From assembly GCA_034927285.1 (NCBI GenBank), contig JAYFQF010000024.1:38419-102418 (forward strand): a stretch of DNA of 64,000 nucleotides. Direction: 5' to 3'. The notes under the pieces were generated by a model that was not told where the DNA came from, did no database searches, and was given only the letters and a program-made list of their open reading frames with translations. Origin of the DNA: JAYFQF01 sp034927285. GTDB lineage: Bacteria; Bacillota; Peptococcia; DRI-13; UBA5745. Of the stretch, positions 42,898 through 51,099 are shown one piece after another; positions within the stretch are counted from its first letter, which is position 1, and every line of letters begins with the position of its first letter. The translations under genes and the position numbers were made by a program.

Positions 42898-43667
42898 AGG
42901 TCCTCCACCTCCTGGTCCGTTAAAGGACGGGGCACCGTCCGCAAAGTATTTTCCAGCATAGCCCGGGCCAGGCGGCGAAAGCTTTGGCTGATCCCGGACT
43001 CCGGCTCGGCTTCCAGCACCGTCCGGCCCGTCAGTTCCGCCCGGCCGATGGCCGCGGACATCGGGATTTTCCCGATGACCCGGCTTTGGATTTTTTCGGC
43101 GAACCGTTCCACTAACTCCGGGTTCAGCAGGCTGCTGCGCTGGTTGCAGATCAGCCCCGCCAGCCGCACGGGTCCGTCTGCGGCATATTTGGCGATCCCC
43201 CGGCAAATATTGTTGGCGGCATAAAGGGACATAAAATCCGCCGTGGTGACAAGATACACCTCGTCGGCGATTCCTTCCCGCAAGGGCATTGAAAAGCCGC
43301 CGCAGACCACATCTCCCAGCACATCGTAAAGCACCGCGTCTGCCCCCTCCAGAAGCTTTCTGGAGCGGATCTCCTGCATGGCGGCGATGATGCCCCGGCC
43401 GGCGCAGCCTGTACCAGGCTCCGGCCCGCCCGACTCGATACAAAGGACTCCGCCATAGCCCAGGAAAGCGATTTCCGTCTCCGGATCCCCCCGTTGGCCC
43501 AAAACAGTAGGGATCCGCCGGCCCATCAGGCAGCGGGTAGAATCGGCCTTGGGGTCGCAGCCCACCACCGCCACCTTCAGGCCCGATTCAGCCAGGGCGG
43601 CGGCCACGTTGGCGGCGGCAGTGGACTTGCCGATACCGCCTTTGCCATAGATACAGATCCGCTTCAC
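42882..43667 (-). CDS. NifH/BchL/CfbC-like reductase ATPase
   Basis: A 261-residue nitrogenase-reductase-like protein. The P-loop GKGGIGKST (residues 8-16), switch I DPKADST (38-44) and the two [4Fe-4S] ligands, Cys88 in GTGCAGR and Cys122 in DVVCGGF, are intact, as is the arginine after the first ligand. As a dimer it should bind one cluster and pass electrons to a component-1 partner on ATP hydrolysis. The start is GTG 43667, preceded by GGGAGGCGG and forming a GTGA overlap with the previous stop. At 261 residues it lacks some C-terminal length of NifH and is closer in size to BchL/CfbC relatives. Confidence 0.93.
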   Translation of the reverse strand: MKRICIYGKGGIGKSTAAANVAAALAESGLKVAVVGCDPKADSTRCLMGRRIPTVLGQRGDPETEIAFLGYGGVLCIESGGPEPGTGCAGRGIIAAMQEIRSRKLLEGADAVLYDVLGDVVCGGFSMPLREGIADEVYLVTTADFMSLYAANNICRGIAKYAADGPVRLAGLICNQRSSLLNPELVERFAEKIQSRVIGKIPMSAAIGRAELTGRTVLEAEPESGISQSFRRLARAMLENTLRTVPRPLTDQEVEDLCRFP

Positions 43668-44842
43668 CGATAAACCGCCTCCCGCTTGGTTCTTGCTTCC
43701 ATTATGGCATTGAGGATATCTTCCAAAAGGCAAAGGGTACCCCGGGCTCCGATCAAAGGACGCCCCGAGAGGGCCACCCGGTCAAAAACCGGATAATCCA
43801 CCCGCACCAGGGGGAGGGAAAGCTCCTCCGCCAGATCCTGTTCAAAGGATGAGGCAAAAAGCAGGGCGCTTTCCGACCGACGCACCCGGTCATAAAATTC
43901 TTCCTGATCCCCGAGGCTTTCCCGCCGGGCACAGCAGACCACCGCCATCCCCAGTTCCTGCTCCAAAAACCGGCGCAGCCCATCGGCCCGGGCACCGGAG
44001 GCAAGGATGGCCGCCGGCATCCCATAAAGGGCCTGAAGGTATGGATAAACGGTTTTCAAAGGGCCGGAAAGGGCTTTTGCCATCTCCCGTTCCAAGACAG
44101 CCCATTCCCCGGAGAAATCTTCGGGCAGGGCCTGCCAAAGAGCCCGGGCCCCGGTGATGCCAAAGGGATAGGCCAGCAGCTTATAGGGGATCCCAAACCT
44201 CTGCTCCATCTGCCGGGCCAGTTCCACCCCGCGGCCCAAAACCAGATTGAGGGCGGCGGCGGGGGCTTCCCGCAGTTCATCTATGGAGCAATGGCCCAAA
44301 ATCAGGCATTCCGCACCTGCCCCGCACAAGAGATCCCGAAAAGCTTCGCCGTCCTCCCGGACCCGGGGTTCGTCCCCGCCCAAGCCGATCAGGTTAACCC
44401 GGCGGGAACGGCGGCGGCAGGGCCTCATCCAGTCCAGCAGAGCGGCCGTGGCTTTTTCAAAACCCTCCTGAAATCCCCCTTGAAAGCCCGGAGCAGAGAC
44501 GGAAAGCACCGGCCCCTGCCGGGCGGCCCGGTCCGTCACCGCCCGGAGGTCGTCGCCGATCATCTCGCTGACGCAGCCGCTGATAATCAAGACGCCGTCG
44601 GGCCGGTAAAGCTCCCGCGCTGAAGCGATCGCTTTTTCCAGAGCCTGCTCACCTCCGAAGATCACCTCATCATCGCTGATGACGGTGCAGCTCTGGCGGA
44701 CGTCCTGCATCTGCCCCGGCAGGTGCAAAGCCAGGGTCCCGAAGCTGCAGCCCACCACCGAATGCAGCAGGAGCACCGTATTTTTCATCCCGCAAAGGGC
44801 CTGGTGGGCGCCAAATAATCCGCATCCCTGGGCCGGCCTCAT
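43664..44842 (-). CDS. Nitrogenase component-1-like protein, subunit with three cluster cysteines
   Basis: A 392-residue protein of the NifD/NifK/BchN/BchB/CfbD superfamily. It keeps three cysteines at the P-cluster-type positions: Cys7 in AQGCGLFG, Cys32 in HSVVGCSFG and Cys90 in IISGCVSEMIGDD, the last inside the family hallmark EMIGDD. Later blocks such as CSIDELREAPAAALNLV and LAYPFGITGARALWQAL follow the superfamily fold. The start at 44842 is set by GGAGGAGCG and an ATGA overlap with the previous gene. I see no convincing FeMo-cofactor cysteine or histidine. It likely pairs with the next larger subunit to hold a [4Fe-4S]-type cluster. Confidence 0.9.
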   Translation of the reverse strand: MRPAQGCGLFGAHQALCGMKNTVLLLHSVVGCSFGTLALHLPGQMQDVRQSCTVISDDEVIFGGEQALEKAIASARELYRPDGVLIISGCVSEMIGDDLRAVTDRAARQGPVLSVSAPGFQGGFQEGFEKATAALLDWMRPCRRRSRRVNLIGLGGDEPRVREDGEAFRDLLCGAGAECLILGHCSIDELREAPAAALNLVLGRGVELARQMEQRFGIPYKLLAYPFGITGARALWQALPEDFSGEWAVLEREMAKALSGPLKTVYPYLQALYGMPAAILASGARADGLRRFLEQELGMAVVCCARRESLGDQEEFYDRVRRSESALLFASSFEQDLAEELSLPLVRVDYPVFDRVALSGRPLIGARGTLCLLEDILNAIMEARTKREAVYR

Positions 44843-46344
44843 GAACGCTCCTCCTTCCGGTTCAGCCACATCCTTGACCACATCTCTTTCGCGGCAAGGT
44901 TTTCCCGGCTGTCCAGCAAGGGAAACCACCGGGAGGAAAAGCCCAGCCTCCCCAATAAAAGGTCCGGCAGGGGCTTAAGATCCTCCACCCGCCGGGCGAT
45001 CCTTAAAACGGCCCGAAGGTAGGACTCAAAAGACAGGGAAAGCTTATCGCTGCAGGCGGGCAGCAGGGGCAGACCCAACCGGTGCAGGCTGACGTCGTCG
45101 CTGCCCACGATGAGCTGCAGGTCCCGGACAGCCTCCCCCAGGGCCTCTTCCCCGGGGTTGACCAAAAGCGAAGCTCCCGGGCAGAAAAGCCCGATCGCCT
45201 CACGGGCGCGCTGGATCAATTGTTCCATCAGTTCGTCGGTGATGGCCAGGTTTTTTCGCATCTCCGGGGTAACCAGCACACAGACCGCCCCTACCGTGAA
45301 GCCGTAATCCACGGCAAACCGCCGCACTTCCTTGGGCGCCGCCTGCAGGCCCCGGCAGACCAAAAGGCAGCGGTGCCGGGAAAGAAGCTCCCGGGCGTCC
45401 CGGGTCTGTTCCAGAGCCCGGCTCCGGGCCCGGATAACCAGCGGTTCCATGGCCTCCCCCCGGCCCAGGGCCTGGGCCACGTCGCGATAGAAGGTGCAAA
45501 TTCCCTCAAGGCCGGCGTACCGGCCGGCGTTGCCGATATGCAGATATTCGGTGCCAAAGCGTTCTTTCATCCTGCGGGCCCAGCGCAGCCGCTTGACCAG
45601 ATTCAGGCTTGCCTGAGGAGCCAGGCGCAGCTCTCCGACGCTGCAACTGGGGATCCTGCAGTTAACGGTAATGCCGGCCCGGTTTAAAAAGGCTTCGATC
45701 TCGGGCAGGGCCCGGATTCCTTCCTCTCCCCAACCTACGGTTTCGATGTTGACGCTGGCGGGCAGCGGCGGGCAGGGCTCCATTACCTGCTCCACCAAAG
45801 CGTAAAGGGCTTCGGTGAAGCCGCAGCCCCGCAGTTCCAGCTCCAGCTTTTGGTCGCCGGTTATTTTCAGCTGCGCCAGCTTTTTCAGCCGGTCCTGAGC
45901 ATAGCTTTTATCCCGGTGGGAAAAAAGCTCGGAGCCCACAGCCGCTACGGGTATCCCTTCCCGCTCCCGCAGCCTGCGGGCCACGGCCTGGGCGTCCTCA
46001 TTGAGGATATCGCTGACCGGCGTGGGAATGATCAGGATCAGTGAAGGACGAAAAGCGGCATAGGCCTTGCGTACCTCCGCCTCCAGCTTTGCTTCGCCGC
46101 CTCGGATGATCTCCTCTTCGGTCAGGTCCGAGGACTGGATTCCATAAAGGGGTCGGTGGCGCCGTCTTGCGGAATAGCGATAATGCCAGGCGCAGCCTTT
46201 GGGCCCGTGAAGCAACGCCAGCACCCCTGCCATCTCCCCCACCGCTCCGATACTGCCGGATATTTTTCCGTTTACGCCAAAAGCATGCAGCAAATCCGAT
46301 GGATACATCAAAGTAGTCAGTTCCTGTAAAAAAACCCGCTCCAT
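44839..46344 (-). CDS. Nitrogenase component-1-like protein, subunit with one cluster cysteine
   Basis: A 501-residue component-1-like protein and the first gene of the block. The motif LLHGPKGCAWHY (Cys51) matches the second P-cluster cysteine region of NifD/NifK, but the first position (GKISGSIGA) and the third (PTPVSDILNED) have no cysteine. The segment SCSVGELRLAPQASLNLVKRLR corresponds to the region in NifD that carries the FeMo-cofactor cysteine; here the LNLV is followed by Lys-Arg and no Cys. The ATG at 46344 lies just after an AAAGGGAAA site and after the riboswitch terminator. Its role as catalytic half of a reductase is inference. Confidence 0.88.
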   Translation of the reverse strand: MERVFLQELTTLMYPSDLLHAFGVNGKISGSIGAVGEMAGVLALLHGPKGCAWHYRYSARRRHRPLYGIQSSDLTEEEIIRGGEAKLEAEVRKAYAAFRPSLILIIPTPVSDILNEDAQAVARRLREREGIPVAAVGSELFSHRDKSYAQDRLKKLAQLKITGDQKLELELRGCGFTEALYALVEQVMEPCPPLPASVNIETVGWGEEGIRALPEIEAFLNRAGITVNCRIPSCSVGELRLAPQASLNLVKRLRWARRMKERFGTEYLHIGNAGRYAGLEGICTFYRDVAQALGRGEAMEPLVIRARSRALEQTRDARELLSRHRCLLVCRGLQAAPKEVRRFAVDYGFTVGAVCVLVTPEMRKNLAITDELMEQLIQRAREAIGLFCPGASLLVNPGEEALGEAVRDLQLIVGSDDVSLHRLGLPLLPACSDKLSLSFESYLRAVLRIARRVEDLKPLPDLLLGRLGFSSRWFPLLDSRENLAAKEMWSRMWLNRKEERS

Positions 46345-46369
46345 TTTTTCCCTTTCTATAAACGACAAA

Positions 46370-46404
46370 GGGCGCATTGCCTTCTAAAAGAAGACAATGC
46401 GCCC
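46370..46404 (-). terminator. Terminator between the cobalamin riboswitch and the nitrogenase-like genes
   Basis: GGGCGCATTG pairs perfectly with CAATGCGCCC (46370-46404), with an inner CTTCT/AGAAG pair; the minus strand then reads TTTGTCGTTT. It lies 25 bp before the first start codon and is the likely switch of the riboswitch expression platform. Confidence 0.8.
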
Positions 46405-46639
46405 CGAATTTGGCACACAGACCTGAAAAATACCGCTAAGCGAAAGATAATCATGAATACCGGGATCGGCCGGGGTCCGGCGGCTGAATCCCGGTCAAAA
46501 GCCTTAGGGCCCGGTTTTTCCGGGCACACCAAATAAGGCCCGTGATCCGTGCCGGCAAAGGTCGGATTCTTCGATCCTTTGAATCATCCATGCCCTTCTT
46601 TTTCTTTTCGCGGTTTCCTGTCGGCTCCGTTTCCACGCG

Positions 46640-46832
46640 GACGCCAGGAAGCATATCCAGGTAGGCCTTCTGGCTCATGCCGAATCCATCTCCCCGCCTT
46701 CTCAAAGCCTGAGGCTTCAATGGCATACCGGGGAGACCTAAGCAATTACAGCGGCGGGACCGCGCGGGAATCACACCCGACTTTCCTGACGGCAAGGTTC
46801 TGCCGTACTCTCCTGAATAGGGTATTCTATTT
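46640..46832 (-). promoter_or_regulatory. Cobalamin riboswitch
   Basis: On the minus strand the segment contains GTCGGGTGTGATTCCCGCGCGGTCCCGCCGCTGTAA-type blocks (about 46745-46785), the B12-box family, and a downstream GCCAGAAGGCCTACCTGG block (46658-46675). The order and spacing match cobalamin aptamers, and loop-receptor partners are present. It begins just after a good promoter and is followed by a terminator, so it should shut off the downstream operon when cobalamin is abundant. Exact ends are approximate. The stretch from 46405 to 46640 is leader RNA in which I see no gene. Confidence 0.87.
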
Positions 46833-46838
46833 TTTCTT

Positions 46839-46867
46839 ATCCTATCACAGGCGTCGAAAATTGACAA
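46839..46867 (-). promoter_or_regulatory. Promoter of the riboswitch-controlled block
   Basis: Minus strand TTGTCA (46862-46867), 17 bases, then TAGGAT (46839-46844). The position, immediately upstream of the cobalamin aptamer and after the last gene of the hem operon, gives the nitrogenase-like block its own promoter. Confidence 0.7.
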
Positions 46868-46895
46868 GACATTTCCAAAGCTGGCGAAAAACCGG

Positions 46896-47798
46896 TCAGA
46901 ATAACCCCGGCAGTTTCTCCGCCAGAATAAGTCCCAGGAAAAAAGAAGCCAGATTGGCCAGCAGCACATACCGGGTAACCGGCCCCTTGCCGGCGGCGGA
47001 AGACGGCTTATCACCATACCCCTCCAACCGTTCCCGGTATAGCGCCCCCTCAATGGCAAGGACCAGAAGCTCCAGCAGGACATAGTAAAGCTTGAAGGCC
47101 CAGGGCCCCCGACTGTAGTTAATCACATTCAGCGCCAGATTCAGTAATCCCTGGGTGCCGATATTTACCGCGGCGATAAATTTCAGCTGTTTTTTTCCGC
47201 TGTAGCCAAAGGGCAGGGCCAGGGCGGTTTCGGCCAGGACCGTTAACAGAATTCTGGCCAGGAGGTTAAGGGTCTCGGCAGTATAATCGTAGTTTTTTTG
47301 AGCCGAGATCACCGCCTCTTTGGTAATCTCGGAAACGCTTTTTTCCGAGACATCCACCTTGTAATAACTGTCAAAGGCATAGCGGGAATAACCTTCTGCG
47401 CTTACGGCAAAGCTGTCGTACTCCGGAAAATAAAGCAGGATTTTAAATTTCTGGGGAGGATAATAGGTCCACTTCAACTCCTGGGTCTTGCTGCAATCCG
47501 TTAAAAATTGCAGATAGTAAAAGCCGTCCCGGTCCTGATAATCCAGGAACTTGAGATGAGCTTTTTGAGCTTCCTGATCCTCATCGTAATATCTGGCAGA
47601 GCCGCCGGATTTGGCTGCGCTGTAAGGGCCGGTGGAAGAGGTTTGGGAAAGCAGCGTGGCATAATAGGTTTCCCCCGCCAGACCCTCAAAGGAGACTACC
47701 ACGGAGGGCTTTGGCCCGATGTCGCCGTAAGCGGGACCGGGCAGCGCCGCCAGCAAAAAGCAAAGACAAAAGAGGGCAGATAAAAGTCTTTTTTTCAT
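46896..47798 (-). CDS. Exported membrane protein at the end of the hem operon
   Basis: A 300-residue protein with a signal peptide (MKKRLLSALFCLCFLLAALPGPAYG), an outer domain of about 140 residues starting IGPKPSVVVSFEGL, and four C-terminal membrane helices (near residues 180-200, 208-230, 238-258 and 275-295). I recognise no named domain. It begins 16 bp after the SirC gene on the same strand, so it belongs to the tetrapyrrole operon, and ends shortly before the cobalamin-riboswitch promoter. The start at 47798 is nine bases after AAAGG; ATG 47807 is possible. Function unknown. Confidence 0.7.
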   Translation of the reverse strand: MKKRLLSALFCLCFLLAALPGPAYGDIGPKPSVVVSFEGLAGETYYATLLSQTSSTGPYSAAKSGGSARYYDEDQEAQKAHLKFLDYQDRDGFYYLQFLTDCSKTQELKWTYYPPQKFKILLYFPEYDSFAVSAEGYSRYAFDSYYKVDVSEKSVSEITKEAVISAQKNYDYTAETLNLLARILLTVLAETALALPFGYSGKKQLKFIAAVNIGTQGLLNLALNVINYSRGPWAFKLYYVLLELLVLAIEGALYRERLEGYGDKPSSAAGKGPVTRYVLLANLASFFLGLILAEKLPGLF

Positions 47799-47814
47799 GG
47801 CCGCCATCCTTTCC

Positions 47815-48576
47815 CTACTTTTTTTCCTCCAGCCGCCGCAGCAGCTGCCGCCGGGGCAGGTCCAGTGATTCCCGCAGAAGTTTTTGTTTTTCTTCCTCAG
47901 GCAGGTCTTCCGCCAGCACCCGGTCGCGGTAGACGCCCAGAAGCGCAAGCCTCTCCCCGTAGCTTTCGTCATAACGCAAAGCCAGCTCCCGGCGGATCCG
48001 GGAAGCCAGGCCCGGGCTTTTGCCTCCGGTGGACACGGCAATGCTTAAATCGCCCCGGCGCACCAGGGCCGGAACGATGAAGCTGCAAAGCCGGGGATCG
48101 TCCGCCACGTTTACCGGCAATCGCCGCCTTTGGCAGTCCCCGGCGATCCGCCGGTTTACCTCCCGCCGGTCGGTGGCGGCCACCACGGCAAAAACCTCCC
48201 GGTCCAAAAACTCCTCCCGGTATTCCGAATCTATCCATTGCAAAGAGTCCCCGTCTTGCGTCCCCGCAAAAGGCTCTTTTTGATTTTCTTTTTCTGCGGA
48301 CTTTTCGGCGCGGCAGACAGCCTCTTCCTCTTCTGCTTTTGGGACAGGATTCCGGAAAAGGACCGCCGGCTCCGGAGTAAAAGCTGACGGCTTCGGAGAA
48401 AAGGCCGCTGACTCCGGACAAAGAGCCGCCAGCTCCGGGCAAAGCCGGGGCGACACCACCGTGACCTGAGCCCCGTACTCCAGGAATATCTTACATTTGC
48501 GCAGGGCCACTTTGCCGCCGCCGATAATCAGGAGCTTCCGCCCTTCGATCTCCATCATAAAAGGAAAATACGCCAT
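47815..48576 (-). CDS. Precorrin-2 dehydrogenase / sirohydrochlorin ferrochelatase-type protein with repeat insertion
   Basis: A 253-residue SirC/CysG-B-like enzyme that oxidises precorrin-2 to sirohydrochlorin with NAD. The Rossmann motif GGGKVALRKCKIFLEYGAQVTVVSP (near residues 17-41), NVADDPRLCSF and STGGKSPGLASRIR are all present. Between the Rossmann strand and the conserved AATDRREVN region there is an added block of about 60 residues, starting with four 7-residue units (LCPELAA, LCPESAA, FSPKPSA, FTPEPAV). AAAGGGGGAG fixes the start at 48576. It sits between hemL and the exported protein in the operon. Confidence 0.9.
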   Translation of the reverse strand: MAYFPFMMEIEGRKLLIIGGGKVALRKCKIFLEYGAQVTVVSPRLCPELAALCPESAAFSPKPSAFTPEPAVLFRNPVPKAEEEEAVCRAEKSAEKENQKEPFAGTQDGDSLQWIDSEYREEFLDREVFAVVAATDRREVNRRIAGDCQRRRLPVNVADDPRLCSFIVPALVRRGDLSIAVSTGGKSPGLASRIRRELALRYDESYGERLALLGVYRDRVLAEDLPEEEKQKLLRESLDLPRRQLLRRLEEKK

Positions 48577-48676
48577 ATCCTCTCCCCCTTTGATTTTGGC
48601 GGATTTCTGCGGATTCTGGCCGGCAGGATGCCGGAAAAGACGCCGGGAAAGGCGCTGAATCTGCCTTTCCACTCTC

Positions 48677-50020
48677 TTACCGGGCCAGCCCTTCCCTGGC
48701 TTCGGCCAAAGCCCGGTAATTGGCTTCCACGGTTTTCTCCAGGTCCGTTTCGCTGTGGGCCTGGGACAGGAACATGCACTCAAACTGGGCCGGCGGCAGC
48801 AAAATTCCCCGCTCCAGCATGCCGGAAAAATAAGCGTTATACATCTTTAAATCGCAGTACTTTACGTCGTCGTAGCTGCGGATTTTTCCGCCGGCAAAGA
48901 AAAGGCAAAGGAGGCTGCCCAGCTGGTTCACCGTATAATCCAGCTCCAGCCGGTTCAGGTTTTCCCGGAAGCCTTCGGCCAGACGCCGGGCTTTCTTTTC
49001 CAGCTCTCCGTAGACCTCCGGATGCGCCTTCAGCCGGTTCAGCCCTTTCAGGCCTAAAAACATAGCCAGGGGATTTCCGGAAAGAGTGCCGGCCTGATAT
49101 ACCGGCCCGGCCGGCGACACCACACTCATTATCTCCCGGCGGCCGGCATAGGCCCCCACCGGCAGACCGGAACCGATGATTTTGCCGAAGCAGACCATAT
49201 CCGGCGTCACGCCGTAAACTTCGGCGGCGCCGCCAAAAGCCGCCCGGAAGCCGCTGATCACCTCGTCGAAGATCAGCACCGCTCCGTATTTTTTGGTCAG
49301 CTTGGACAAGCCCTCCAGGAAGGCCGGTTCCCCGGGGACCAGCCCCATATTGCCGGCGATGGGTTCCACGATGACGCAGGCGATTTCCTCGCCCTGCCGG
49401 AGGAAAAGCTCCTCTGCCGCCGCCAGATCATTATAGGGGCAGACCAGGGTATCCGCCACCACCGCCGCCGGGATGCCGGGAGAGGTAGGCACGCCGTAAG
49501 TCAGAGTGCCGGAGCCGGACTTTACCAGCAAAGTATCGCTGTGCCCGTGGTAGCAGCCCTCAAACTTGATCAGCTTATTTCTCCCGGTATAGCCCCGGGC
49601 CGCCCGGATGGCGCTCATGGTGGCCTCGGTGCCGGAGTTCACCATGCGGATCATCTCCGCCGCCGGATAAGCTTCAGACACAAATCTGGCCATTTCCAGC
49701 TCGATGGCCGTAGGCAGCCCATAGGTGACGCCCCGCTCCATCGCCTCCAAAAGCCCCTCCCTCAGGAATTCCGGGCTGTGGCCGAAAATCAGCGGGCCCC
49801 AGGAACAGATATAGTCGATGTAGGTGTTGCCATCCTCGTCGGTCAGGTAAGGGCCGTGGGCGGACCTGGCCACTACCGGCGTTCTTCCCACAGCCTGAAA
49901 GGCCCGGACCGGACTGTTCACACCGCCGGGAATATAGCGCCTGGATTGGGCAAAGATCTCCGCCGAACGGTTCTGGTTTAAGCCGGCGCCCTGGCCGGCG
50001 TTTTTTTTCGTTCCGCTCAT
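48677..50020 (-). CDS. hemL: Glutamate-1-semialdehyde 2,1-aminomutase
   Basis: PLP-dependent enzyme that converts glutamate-1-semialdehyde to 5-aminolevulinate, the second C5-pathway step. Family marks: RYIPGGVNSPVRAF, MVNSGTEATMSAIRAARGYTGR, the GCYHGHSD loop, LIFDEVISGFR and the PLP lysine in CFGKIIGSGLPVGAYAGR. The length, 447 residues, is normal with about fifteen extra residues at the start (KNAGQGAGLNQNRS). AAGGAGG precedes ATG 50020. It lies 11 bp after hemB. Confidence 0.97.
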   Translation of the reverse strand: MSGTKKNAGQGAGLNQNRSAEIFAQSRRYIPGGVNSPVRAFQAVGRTPVVARSAHGPYLTDEDGNTYIDYICSWGPLIFGHSPEFLREGLLEAMERGVTYGLPTAIELEMARFVSEAYPAAEMIRMVNSGTEATMSAIRAARGYTGRNKLIKFEGCYHGHSDTLLVKSGSGTLTYGVPTSPGIPAAVVADTLVCPYNDLAAAEELFLRQGEEIACVIVEPIAGNMGLVPGEPAFLEGLSKLTKKYGAVLIFDEVISGFRAAFGGAAEVYGVTPDMVCFGKIIGSGLPVGAYAGRREIMSVVSPAGPVYQAGTLSGNPLAMFLGLKGLNRLKAHPEVYGELEKKARRLAEGFRENLNRLELDYTVNQLGSLLCLFFAGGKIRSYDDVKYCDLKMYNAYFSGMLERGILLPPAQFECMFLSQAHSETDLEKTVEANYRALAEAREGLAR

Positions 50021-50031
50021 CTTTTTCCTCC

Positions 50032-51003
<972 letters not shown>

Positions 51004-51099
51004 GCTTCTCATTCCTTCTTTTGCTTTATGTATTTTACTTTTCTACTATATTTTTTGCTTCTGTTTTATCGCATTTTCTCTTTTGCTTTATCGCGTTTT

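Noticed and set aside
42898..43443. N-terminal extension of the NifB-like frame
   Set aside because: The extended region is Arg/Gly-rich and overlaps the NifH-like gene out of frame; the NifB family begins near the HPCF motif.
42882..46344. A canonical dinitrogen-fixing nif operon
   Set aside because: The FeMo-cofactor cysteine and two P-cluster cysteines of the larger subunit are missing, and no nifE, nifN or nifV-like genes are present.
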